Source: Bos javanicus (lineage: Eukaryota > Chordata > Mammalia > Artiodactyla > Bovidae). From it: a DNA stretch of 64,000 bases. The stretch spans positions 46,115,724 to 46,179,723 of the forward strand of contig NC_083877.1 of NCBI RefSeq assembly GCF_032452875.1, in the 5' to 3' direction. Numbering within the stretch: the stretch's first letter is position 1; each line of letters opens with the position of its first letter. The position numbers were made by a program, and so were the translations under genes. Below are positions 41,893-52,178 of this stretch, in pieces. A model generated the notes under the pieces. The model saw nothing but the letters and a program-made list of their open reading frames with translations. It had not been told where the DNA came from and did no database searches.

Positions 41893-42232
41893 GGTTTCCC
41901 TGGTGGCTTAGTGGTAAAGAATCCGCCTGCCAATCCAGGAAACACGAGTTGGATCCCTGATCCAGGAAGATCCCATATGCCACGGAGCAACTGAGCTTGC
42001 ATGTCACAACTATTGAGCCTGTGCTCTAGAGCCTGGGAGCCACAACCACTGAACCCATGTGCCTCAACTACTGAAGCCCAAGTGCCCTAGAGCCCGCGCT
42101 CCTCAACAAGAGAAGCCACTGTAGTGAGAAGTCTGTGCACGGCAACTAGAGAATAACCCCTGCTTGCCACCACTAGAGAAAAGCCCAAGCAGCAACAAAG
42201 ACCCAGCACAGCCAAAAATTAATAAATAAAAT
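41893..42232 (+). mobile_element. CHR-type tRNA-derived SINE
   Basis: Full CHR ('ggtttccctggtggcttagt' to 'agccaaaaattaataaata'). Confidence 0.92.
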
Positions 42233-44315
42233 TATATATAAATTAGTTTGGCAAAAGAAATAATTTTGAAAACAAAACACAGAACAAAGTTTCAGCAACA
42301 GAGAAAGAATTTTTAGGTAAAGAGGGGGTTCAGTCCCTCTGAGTTCCACTTTGGGGTCTATCACTGGGTCCAGAGATGTGCTTATTGGTCCTCTGGGTCC
42401 AGGGTAGCCAGAGCTTCTCAGCTTCTCAGCTGACATGGGCTGGCACTGTCATCCAGCACTAAACTAGATCAGGGTGGTCAAGGTGCCTGTCCCACACCTT
42501 CTGCTTTCAGGACCATCTGCTTAGGCCTTCCTGTGGCTGAGGCCTCTCCCTGGAGTGAGATCAAAGAGCCAGGGGGAGCCAAAGACAAGGAGGACCTTCC
42601 ACATCCAGGGTCTCAGTCCCAAAGGCCCTGGAACTCTCTGCTGAAATGACCTGACCCCATTTCTAGGGCCATTAATGAACTCTTATACAGATCCATCCTA
42701 CCAAAGGAGGGCCCTACAGGGGCCAAGGCGGCTGTGGTGGGAGCATGCCAATGAAGTCTGGACAGGGTTGTCTGTACCCATGCCTGCAAGGCCCTCTGTC
42801 ATGAGGAATAGAGACAAAGGTGTGGGGAGAAGCAGAATGAATATGGGCCAGGGAGCCCTCATGTAAGTTCTTGCCTTGGTCTCTGTGAATGTTAGTAGTG
42901 GGCCTGCCCCAAGAAGAACGAACGGGAGACATTCCACAGAAAGCACAAGAATCATGAAACCAACACATTTAGTAGAACTCCTAACTTGGTGTAGGGTAAA
43001 AAGTGCTCCCAAAGTCGCTGCGTTAATAAACCTGGACCTAAAGCTTAATTTATTTTTCATGTTAAAAGTCAGGGGGAAAAATGAATTATTCTAATCACTA
43101 AGATTCATTTGTTTAAAAAAAATGGCAATAGTTCCCTACATCAGCATGAGGATAAACTGAGAATGCAGGCAATATTTCATGGAGGTAAGCATTTAGCACA
43201 TGCTGATGATTGTTCTGTTTCTATTTTCCTTCAGCTGGTCCCTAAGATAATGTTCAAAGCATTACCTTTTCCCTCACTATGTCTGGTCAGATCTAGTTAA
43301 TAAAAAATAGACACTAAGACATTTTTAAATGTCAACTTAGCCAAGTTAATGAGAGCAATATGAGAGCAAATTGTAGTTTGGGATCAAAAGCAATTGTTCT
43401 TCTACTTTTCAGAGCAGGCAGAATTCCTGATGGTTGTGCACCAGGTGAGTGTGGGGACAAGCTTAGAATCGAATGGTCTTATCATCATGGCTTACACCAG
43501 ACCCTTGCTGGGGGCATCTATCCAGCTTAATGAGGGTGAGATTTAATCTGTCTTGTCTGGAAAGAAAGGAAGAACTGAAAACCCATGCCGATGACCATGA
43601 AATCTGCTAAAATATCAAACCACTCTACATGAGGATAGTCTTCAAAGGCTGGTGAGGTTGCAGGGCATGTGGCTCATGCCAGAAATCACAGCTGTCATCC
43701 CTTACACTTGTGTGGCACTCTGCTATTTCCATAGGGGTGTGGTAGGCAGGATTTCCCATCATCTTCATTTAGAGACAGAGTGGTGCTCACTACACAGAGA
43801 ACCCAGGGATGGAACCCTTGCATTCCCAAATTCCCTTTGGGAGAACGTTTGGAGACAATCGTGCTGGCTCTGGGGGCTGGACAGAGGACAGTGCTCATTA
43901 AGTGCCTGTCAGATGCTGCTGGGATTCACCTCTGTAAGACCTCTAACAAGTGAGGAAGCCACAATGCCTTCAGAGTAACCCCCATCCCTGGACCACTGAG
44001 TGCAGTCTTCCCCACGAAGGCCTGGCTAATGGGGAGGCTCATGCCCTGGATACAGGGTTTTGTCTCTCCTCTGTCTGCCCTGGAGGAACAGATGCTTGTA
44101 ACACAGGTAGGCATCTGGAGACACATGTTTTGAGCCCCAGATTTCTGAAAGGGAGCTCTGGGCTGCAGATCTGGCCGGAGGACATGGTCCTGGACACATG
44201 GTGGCTCTCAGGGATTGGGGCCAGATGCTCAACAACCTCATGGGTGTTCAGGCTGATACACTCAGAAGAGGTGCAAAGGCAGGCAGCAGGCCAAAGTAAC
44301 CCAAATGATTACACT
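42233..44315. other. 2.1-kb single-copy stretch, no gene seen
   Basis: The longest repeat-poor block in the window. Frames of 120 codons (42698-43060, -) and 108 codons (43652-43978, +) overlap other frames and lack recognisable domains. No CpG island, polyadenylation context or splice-bounded exon could be argued. Confidence 0.55.
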
Positions 44316-44323
44316 ACCATTTA

Positions 44324-44537
44324 CAGGGCTTCCCTTGTGGCTCAGACGGTAAAGCGTCTGCCTACACTGCAGGAGACCCGGGTTCGAGCCCTGAGTCGGG
44401 AAGATCCTCTGGAGAAGGAAATGGCAACCCACTCCAGTACTCTTGCCTGGAAAATCCCATGGACAGAGGAGCCCAGTAGGCTACAGTCCATGGGGTCACA
44501 AAGAGTTGGACACAACTGAGCGACTTCACTTCACTTC
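44324..44537 (+). mobile_element. Bov-tA SINE with 8-bp TSD
   Basis: Well-preserved Bov-tA ('gggcttcccttgtggctcag' to 'cacaactgagcgacttcact'). TSD accattta at 44316-44323 and 44538-44545. Long frames over this copy are SINE sequence. Confidence 0.95.
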
Positions 44538-44545
44538 ACCATTTA

Positions 44546-44705
44546 TGGAGCATCTTCAAGCACTAATTATTTCATATACATTATCTTATTTAATCCTCAG
44601 AACACCTTGCATTAGTTTCATTATTCCCATTTCACAGATAAGGAAAGTGAGGTTTAGTGGGGAAAAGAAATTTCTCAAAGTACACAGCTGTACCAAGAAC
44701 TTTCT
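44546..44705 (-). mobile_element. MIR SINE
   Basis: Antisense MIR: 'cattatcttatttaatcctc', 'attcccatttcacagataag', 'gaaagtgaggtttagtgg' and 'aagtacacagctgtacc'. Confidence 0.75.
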
Positions 44706-45813
44706 ATCAAAAAACCAGCTTATAAAAAGTCAGGAGTGTAACACTTGGGTTGAAGGTGCTCCCAGGACATTGTTTAGGGAGCCTTATTTTGCCATCTGAG
44801 GTTTTCATACTCGGAAGCTCAGTCACCTGAGGTTCCACAAAACTCTCTGTGCAGTAGCCGTCATGCGTCACCTCCAGGTCCCCAGAGGCCCAGCCTAGCC
44901 TGGCAGGGCTCACTCCTACAGTCTGGGGTTCCTGATCCAGGGGCCTTCTCCACACCTTCTGGAAGCTTTCCTGTGGTTACCAAGATTAAGCCTGGGAAAG
45001 TGGCCAGTGCTATTTGTCAGCTTTTGCCTCTTTCAGCAGCACATGGGATTCTGGCTGGGGATATGACAGAAGAAATATGGTTGTTGAGAAGGCCTGTCTA
45101 TCAGCTCGGTGTGGGCAGAAACACACCCCTGGGACTTTGCAGTTCTCAGGTCCCAAGGCCGAGCTGTTTTCTCAAAGGACAACATCTGTCTCCTCTATAG
45201 TTCTATTGCAGGCTGCCTTGCTTTTTCCTGGGAGAGGAGGAAAGACACTGTGACTGTGAGTACCTCCCTCCCAGTCCTGGGGGTTTTAACCCTCTTGGAA
45301 GACAGACAGAAAACATCCCTGAGGGGGCCAAGGTGGGGCGGAGGAGCAGGGGGTGTGTGCCAAACTGGGGGTCCAGCATGGGATCCTGAGCTGAACCAGG
45401 ATAGAGGACCAGTCAGAAGTGGACTGAACCACACCACACACTAAGGGTCAGATGGCACCTAAGGATGAGGCGCCCTGGCTCCAGGAGCGTGGAACTGACG
45501 GTGGAGGGAGGGAGGCAGGTGTGCAGAGCCGTGGGAGCCTGCAGGCCCCAGCTGGAGAAGTAGTAAAGCGGGCAGGAGTTTGGCAACAGGGGCTCGTGGA
45601 GCTGGCTGTTCTGGTTGCTGGGCCCATGGACTCATCAGAGTTAAAGGAGACAGACAGGCTGTCCCAGCTGTTTACTCCTATGAGGAATATTGTCCAAGTT
45701 AAACTAAAATCCTCTAGGATTTAAAACCAACTTTTATACACGCTAGCCTCTACTTTCCTTTCTGGCTTCATCCCGAGCCATTTCTCTTTTTTGTCCACCC
45801 TAGCCCTGGTCAG
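44706..45813. other. Single-copy stretch, no gene seen
   Basis: About 1.1 kb, moderately GC-rich from 45040 to 45620. Frames of up to 111 codons overlap on both strands with no family resemblance. A 'cagcagcacat' string near 45037 is not a U6 copy. Confidence 0.5.
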
Positions 45814-45824
45814 AAAGTCTGTGT

Positions 45825-46132
45825 TTCAAGAGACTCACAGACTTGGAAAATGAACTTACAGTTGCTGGAGGGAAGGGACAGTTAGGGAGTTTGGGATGGT
45901 CATGTACACACAGCTATATTCAAAATGGATAAGCAACAAGGACCTAACGTATAGCACATGGAACTCTGCTCAGTGTTACCTGGCAGCCTGGTGGGAGGGG
46001 GTTTGGGGAGAATGGATACACATGTATGTATAGCTGAGTCCCTTCTCTGTTCACTGGAAACTACCGCAACATTGTTAATCAGCTATACTCCAGCACAAAA
46101 TAAAAAGTTTAAAGTCAAAAACAAACAAACAA
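45825..46132 (+). mobile_element. L1 3' end with 11-bp TSD
   Basis: L1 3' UTR and tail ('gaaaatgaacttacagttgc', 'cgtatagcacatggaact', 'ctaccgcaacattgttaatc'), ending in an A/C-rich tail. The flanks aaagtctgtgt (45814-45824) and aaagtctgtat (46133-46143) differ by one base. Confidence 0.9.
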
Positions 46133-46299
46133 AAAGTCTGTATCCCTTCATATGTGGCTCTCTCCTACATCTTTGCCTGAGTAAGTTGCTTGCTCTCCTC
46201 CAAGTGCCCACTCACTGGCTCTCTGCCTGTGGAAACTCTGCTCATCTCACCTGAACAGGTAAGTCATGTAAGAGTTACAGTCAGGAAGGATAGGGAAAC

Positions 46300-46580
46300 A
46301 TAGTTATCAGAGAAATGGAAATTAAAATTTATTACAAGACATCATGGCATGGCTATGACGTTAGCAGATTACAATGAAAAAAAAAAAAAACCCTCAAAAA
46401 ACAAAAATCACCCAGTGCTGATGCACTTCTGATGTAATGGGTAAGTCTATTGCTGGTGATGGTATAAATGGGTCCAACCTTTTTGGGGGTAACAGTGGAG
46501 GAATATATTTCAAGGGGAATAGAAATATTCAATGCCTGTTGACCCCCATCAATCCTACTGTGCAGAGCTAAGCGAAAGAA
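46300..46580 (+). mobile_element. Ancient L1 ORF2-end fragment
   Basis: 'agttatcagagaaatggaaa', 'attgctggtgatggtataaa', 'tgggtccaacctttttgggg' and 'caatgcctgttgaccc' match the order of a very old L1 ORF2 tail. A poly-A run lies at 46378-46392. Confidence 0.5.
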
Positions 46581-46588
46581 AATGACAC

Positions 46589-46938
46589 TGGGCTTCCTTG
46601 GGGCCTCAGTGGTAAAGAATCTGCCTGTCAATTCAGGAGACACAGGTCTGGCCCCTGGTCTGGGAAGACCCCACATGCTACAGAGCAACTAAGCCCCTGC
46701 ACCACAACTACTGAGTCTACGCTCTAGGGCCCAGGAACCATAAATACTGAGCCCACGTGCTGCAACTTCTGAAGCCCACAGGCCCTAGAGCCTGTGCTGG
46801 GCAACAAGAGAAGTCAGCACGAGGAGAAGCCCGCACACCACAGCTGAAGAGTAGCCTCAGATTGCCGCAACTAGAGACAACCCTGCGCAGCCACAAAGAC
46901 CTGGTATAGCCAAATAATTATTAATATTAAAAAAGAAA
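46589..46938 (+). mobile_element. CHR-type tRNA-derived SINE
   Basis: Full CHR ('tgggcttccttggggcctca' to 'tatagccaaataattatta'). The possible TSD (aaagaaaatgacact / aaagaaaacaatact) is too diverged to insist on. Confidence 0.92.
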
Positions 46939-46984
46939 ACAATACTAAAGAATAAAAAAGCTACATGCATAATAAAGGTACCCC

Positions 46985-47151
46985 TTACTTGTGGCTCAGC
47001 TGGTAAAGAATCCACCTGCAATACGGGAGACCTGAGTTCAATCCCTGGAGAAGGGAAAGACTACCCACTCCAGCATTCTGGCCTGGAGAATTCCATGGAC
47101 TGTTTGGTCCATGGGGTTGCAAAGAGTCGGACAGGACTGAGCAACTTTGAC
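46985..47151 (+). mobile_element. Bov-tA SINE (internally shortened)
   Basis: The head ('acttgtggctcagctggta') and Bov-A body ('tctggcctggagaattccat') are present. About 25 bases around 'gatcccctgg' are missing between the B-box and the body. Confidence 0.9.
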
Positions 47152-47164
47152 TTTCATACTTATA

Positions 47165-47420
47165 TCATAATTGCTAACTGCAAAGAAACAGGAGAAACAG
47201 CCCAACTATCCCACATCAGGGGCCTATAAAGGAAATTACTTTCACCACCAGATGGAAAATACGATGAAAACTATTAGCAAGAGGAAGTGCTTATCACATA
47301 ATGCTTATGAGAGCATAAAACTGTACCGTGAAGGTACTATAAAAATCACATATATATATGAATAAAGATGTGCAAAGGAACACAGAGAAAGGAAAATACT
47401 TCTTAGGGTACTATTTTTAT
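47165..47420 (+). mobile_element. Ancient L1 (L1ME-like) fragment
   Basis: Weak similarity to an old L1 tail region ('acagcccaactatcccacat', 'ataaagatgtgcaaagga'). Low certainty. Confidence 0.35.
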
Positions 47421-47544
47421 TAGAATGTTGTTGACATAATAAAAATCTGCCAAAAAATGCTACCGTCCCTTCACAATCCCTGATTCACCTTGTCCCTACT
47501 TGGTTTGTGATCCTTATTACATTATGGCCTGAATGTAATTATTA

Positions 47545-47670
47545 CAATATACTAGTTTTGGACCATAAACTCTTCAAGGACAGGGACTGTGTTTTACTTT
47601 TTTGTCTCAACTGAGCACTTGTATCTGCCTAGCACATAATAAATGTTCAATAAATATTAAGTGAATTCAA
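47545..47670 (+). mobile_element. L2 LINE 3' end
   Basis: 'ctcttcaaggacagggactg' with 'tgtctcaactgagcacttg', 'cctagcacataataaatg' and 'ttcaataaatattaagtg' is a typical L2-family 3' terminus. Confidence 0.7.
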
Positions 47671-48119
47671 CCACTGCTAAAGACTATCTTTGCTTCAGAA
47701 TAAAACTCAGCAGATTATTCCCTTCACTCTCTTGTCTCCTGGCAAAAAGCACTCAAATGAATGAATATCTATATTCCTTTTAAAGGCTTCTTGGGAAGGA
47801 AAATGCACATCTGAAAAGTTAGCATTTTATATCTGGAAGGAAACACAGATGCAGCAACACAGGCAGCACTTGGAAATCTACTGAGTCTCTTAAGGCAACA
47901 AGATGTCTAAAACCTGAAGCCATACTGAGGTTTGCCACGTGGGGACAGGTGGATCCCCGCCAGAAGGAGAGCTATTCACCAGTCCCCCTGGGAGTCCCGA
48001 CGCTGCTATGTTTGAATCAAGGCCTGTCTCATATGAGCTTCAATGTTAGAACCGGGCAGGAGACAGGAAATGGGACTAACTTGCAGTAGCTTAACCCTTC
48101 CAAAGGGGATAACGGGAAT
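47671..48119. other. Single-copy stretch, nothing recognised
   Basis: No feature supported. Confidence 0.5.
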
Positions 48120-48300
48120 TTACTGAGGAGTTATTTTTAAGTACCCAGGCTTTACTGATTGCTAGGCATGCTGTGTACACTTCCTTAGGCTCCCATTTTA
48201 CAGATAAAAACTTGAAGTTCAGAGATAATATATGACTCACCCAAGGTCAAAGAGCTAGTAAGGCCAAGACCCCAAAGCAGCCACAGGCTCTTAATCTTCC
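48120..48300 (-). mobile_element. MIR SINE
   Basis: Antisense MIR: 'attgctaggcatgctgtgta', 'cccattttacagataaaaac', 'tcacccaaggtcaaagagct' and 'aaagcagccacaggctctta'. Confidence 0.75.
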
Positions 48301-48585
48301 CTACCCAGAATGCCTTGCAACGCATTACGAACCACCCCATTTTGGCTGTTTGTCCAGGTTGGTTAAGTCACAGGGTTTTTCTTTCCCCCGTTTCTCATTT
48401 TTTAGAAGGCCAGTTAACATTTTCCCAGGACTGTGGTGAAGAGGGAGTGGGTAGGTTCTTGCATGTACAGATAACTCCCACTGCCTTCAAATCAGACTAT
48501 TTTCACCTGGCTTATGTTTTTCTCTTGTTTTCAGCCTGGCTCAACGAGCCCTTGATTTTATTCTTTGTTTTTTGCTTTGTTTTTT
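48301..48585. other. Short single-copy stretch, nothing recognised
   Basis: A 90-codon frame (48315-48587) ends in a TTTG-rich low-complexity tract; not called. Confidence 0.5.
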
Positions 48586-48760
48586 AAAAAGACTCTTAAA
48601 GTCTTTACTGAATTTGTTACAATATTGCTTCTGTTTTATGTTTTGGTTTTTTCACCCTGAGGCATGTGGGATCTCAGCTCCCTGACCAAGGAATGGAGGT
48701 GTGAAGCCGTACCTCCTTGGAAGGCGAAGTCGTAACCACTGGACCACCGAGGAAGTCCCA
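48586..48760 (-). mobile_element. CHR-type SINE (antisense)
   Basis: 'taaagtctttactgaatttg', 'gaggcatgtgggatctcagc', 'tcgtaaccactggaccaccg' and 'aggaagtccc' at its head end. It is the same SINE subtype as at 60281-60685. Confidence 0.88.
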
Positions 48761-49479
48761 ACTGCATGCTCTTTGAATCGCTGGGGTCCATCAGTCATTT
48801 TCTGCTCAAGAAAATCACATATTCTCTCTTATCAGTGACTTTCCTGATGCCTGAGTATGTGTATAAATCATTTTTAGGACACATTTCTTTATCTGACTAT
48901 AGTCTCCCATATTGAGGCTAGGTTTTAGGGAGTAAAACAGCAGTTGTTCCAGAACAGCTTCTTCCAAAATTATATGAATTTTTTCTTGGAAGTAAAGCTT
49001 TTATACAAATTGCACTTTTTTAGCATTTAATATTCTCCTACTCTGTGTTCCCCTTCCTCTTTCTCTTCCATGCATTTGTGGTACAAAACTGACATTTTCA
49101 GTCTCTCTTAATGCAAATAACAACATCTGGTTAATACTCAGCTTCACTTAGGCAGAGGCAGAATCCCCTCTACTTGCTCTCCTGTTGCAGCTGCCTCAAG
49201 TTGTACTCATTTCTATTCCTCTTAGTTTTATTTTGTGCCCTTCAAATTATCTTCCTAAAACACAATATTCCACATCAACTAAAAATTGATTTAGAAATAG
49301 ATGGTACTTAATAGAAGTCCCAAACTACAAAAATCCCACCCATTCTTAATTGTCTGGGGCTTACACAGTTATACATTAAGTGGTAACAGATCTTCCCTGC
49401 TGGAGACAGTTTTCAGGTCTGTGTTTCATCATTCCCTCCAAAGATAGTCAATTTCATCTCTTTCATTCTTGCATTAGAA
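48761..49479. other. AT-rich single-copy stretch
   Basis: No gene or named repeat recognised. Confidence 0.5.
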
Positions 49480-49487
49480 AAAGAACA

Positions 49488-50108
49488 AATAGAAGGGGGG
49501 AAAAGTGGAAGCAGTGACAGATTTTATTTTCTTGGTCTCCAAAGTCACTGTGGATGGTGACTGCAACTGTGAAATTAAAAGATGCTCCTTGGAAGGAAAA
49601 TTATGACAAACCTATGCAGCATATTAAGAAGCAGAGACATCACTTTGCCAACAAAAGTTCATATAGTCAAAGCTATGGTTTTCCAGTAGTCATGTATGGA
49701 TGTGAGAGTTGGACCATAAAGAAGGCTGAGGGCTGAAGAATTGATGCTTTTGAATTGTGGTGCTAGAGAATATTCCTGAGAGTCCCTTGGACAGCAAGGA
49801 GATCAAATCAGTCAATCCTAAAGGAAATTAACTCTGAATATTCATTGGAAGGACTGATGCTGAAGTGCCAGTACTTTGACCACCTGATGTAAAGAGCTGA
49901 CTCACTGGTAAAGACCCTGATTCTGGGAAAGATTGAAGGCAGGAAGAGAAGGCAGTGACAGAGGATGAGATGGTTAGATGGCATCACTTACTCAATGCAC
50001 ATGAATCTGAGCAAATTCTGGGAGACAGTGAAGGACAGGGAAACCTGGCATGCTGCAGTCCATGGGGTTGAAAAGAGTTGGACATGACTTAGAAATGGAA
50101 TGACAATG
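49488..50108 (+). mobile_element. BovB LINE 3' end, decayed
   Basis: BovB terminal 0.6 kb from 'gtggaagcagtgacagattt' through 'gtcatgtatggatgtgagag' to 'agagttggacatgactt'. Short TSD aaagaaca at 49480-49487 and 50109-50116. Many small deletions and stops break the ORF2 remnant, so this is the oldest-looking BovB copy here. Confidence 0.92.
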
Positions 50109-50279
50109 AAAGAACATTCTCTAGGTTTAAACAGAGTGAAAACTTCTGCATTTGGAAGAATAGTTTAGTGATAGATGTTTTTTCTTTTGACCAGTTAAGG
50201 AAATTTAGGCTATGTTTTCTAGGTTTGCTGTATATTATGTATATTTCACTATTAAATGAACATTTTAATATATGTGTGT

Positions 50280-50760
50280 GATGGATGAAATCTGGCTACA
50301 GATTCTCTGCAGGTCCTCTCATCAAGAAGTGGAGTCCATTTTTCTACCTTTTGAATCTAGGCTGAACTTGTGACTTGTTCTGACCAGTAACAGGTGGCAG
50401 AACTGGCATCCTGTGAGTTTAGGGGCACAGAGCCTAAGAGGACTTGCAGCTTCTGCCTCTATCACTTGGAATGCTGCACTGAGACTATCTTTTAATAAGC
50501 CAGTCCATCCTGCAGGAGGGTGAAAGACCACCTGAAGGAGAACCAAGGACCACCTGCCAGACATGAGTCGGGGCATCTTGGACATTTCTGCTCATGAACT
50601 CAGGTGAGACTTTTCGCTTGCATGAGCCCAGGTGATACCACCAGAACCATCCCCCAGCAGGTCCACAATAGTGCAAGAAATAAGAAATCATTTTGTTTTA
50701 AGCCACTCGGCTTTTGGGATGGTTTGTTAAATAACAATATATAAGTGAACAACATGGCAT
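50280..50760 (+). mobile_element. MaLR (MLT1-like) LTR
   Basis: Old LTR order: 'agaagtggagtccatttttc', 'tgaatctaggctgaacttgt', 'gacttgttctgaccagtaac' and 'ggagggtgaaagaccacct'. The diagnostic end is 'ttgttttaagccactcggct' with 'tttgggatggtttgtta'. Solo LTR without coding interior. Confidence 0.72.
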
Positions 50761-50774
50761 GCTCAAGTCACTGT

Positions 50775-50806
50775 GAGAGAGAGAGTATGTGTGTATGTGT
50801 GTATAT
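50775..50806. repeat. GA/TG microsatellite
   Basis: (GA)n followed by imperfect (TG)n between the LTR and the next L1. Confidence 0.75.
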
Positions 50807-50944
50807 AAATCCAAGTATGTGCGTTTTAAAGAAAACTAGTTCCTTAGACCTTAGAGGCAAATTACTCCCTTTGGATGTTCCCCATATTCAGGGTACAGAT
50901 TAGAAATGGGCTGTTCATTCAACATCCATTTGTGGTATTAAAAA

Positions 50945-52178
50945 AAAAAACCTTTCAACAAAGTGCATATGGAGGGAACATATTTCAACATAATAAAGTC
51001 CATTATGACAAATCCACAGCCAACATCATACTAAATGGTGAAAAGCTGAAAAATTTCTCTCTACGGTCAGGAACAAGGGTGACCACTCTTGCCACCTTCA
51101 ATCAGCATAGTCTTAGAACTCCTAGGCACAGCAGTCAGAAAAGAAAAAGAAATAAGAGGAATCCAATTGGAAAAGAAGAAGCAAAACTTTCACTGTGTGC
51201 AGATGTTGTTATATTATATATGGAAAATCCTAAAGACGCACAAAGAACTAGTGGAATAAACAAATGCTGTAAAATTATAGGATACAAAATATATAGAAAC
51301 CTGTTACATTTCTATACACTAATAACAAATTATCAGAAAAACAAATTAAAATCTACAGATTCAGTGCAATCCCTATAAAAATACCAAAGGGCATTTTTCA
51401 TAGAACTAAAACAAATAATTCTAAAATTTGTATGGAAACACAAAAGACCCTGAATAGCCAAATAGACCTTTAGAAAAATAAGAGCAAAGCTGAAGATATT
51501 ATGCTCCCTGATCTCAGACTATATTACAAAGCTACAGTCATCAAGACAGTATGGTACTAGCACAAACACAGATCCATGGAACAGAATAGCATGCCCAGAA
51601 ATGAAACTACACTTACATGGCCAATTCATCTATGACAAAGGAGGCAAGAATATACAAGGAGGAATATATAGGCTCTTTAATAAATGGTGTTAAGAAAACT
51701 GGACAGCTACATACAAAAGAATCAAACTGGACTACTCTCCCATAGCATTCACAAAAATAAATTCAACATGGATGAAAGACATTTGTAAGACCTGAAACCA
51801 TAAAACTAGAAGAAAACATAAGCAGTAAGCTCTTTGACATTGGTCTTAGTAATATTTTTTGGATCTGTCTCCTTAGGCAAGGGAAACTAAAGCAAAAATA
51901 AACAAATAGGATTTCATCAAACTAAAAAACTTTTGCACAGCAAAGGAAACTATCAACACACAAAAAGGCAGCCTACTGAATGGAAGAAGATATTTACAAA
52001 TAATATTTCCAATAAGGGGTTAATATCCAAATTATACTAAGAACACGTAAAACTCAACATCCAAAAAACAAACAATGCAATTTAAAAAATGGGCAAAGGA
52101 CCTGAATAGACAGTCCAAAGAAGACATACAGATTGCCAACTGGCATATGTAAAGATGCTCAAAGTTATACATCATCAG
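50945..52178 (+). mobile_element. L1, 5'-truncated, part 1 (ORF2)
   Basis: L1 ORF2 from the reverse transcriptase region onward. Near 51012 a decayed STANIILNGEKLKNFSLRSG appears; near 51180 the motif C region reads KLSLCADVVILYMENP, with the catalytic double Asp lost; LLHFYTLITNY lies near 51301. Many stops follow, with readable pieces (KGGKNIQGGIYRLFNKWC, KAKINK, KKWAKDLNRQ). ORF2 is broken at 52178 by an antisense BovB and resumes at 54535. Dead copy. Confidence 0.9.

Noticed and set aside
43950..44519. 189-codon frame
   Set aside because: Its last third is Bov-tA sequence and the rest has no family resemblance.
45030..45090. U6 snRNA-like start ('cagcagcacat')
   Set aside because: Similarity ends after a dozen bases; the conserved interior of U6 is absent.
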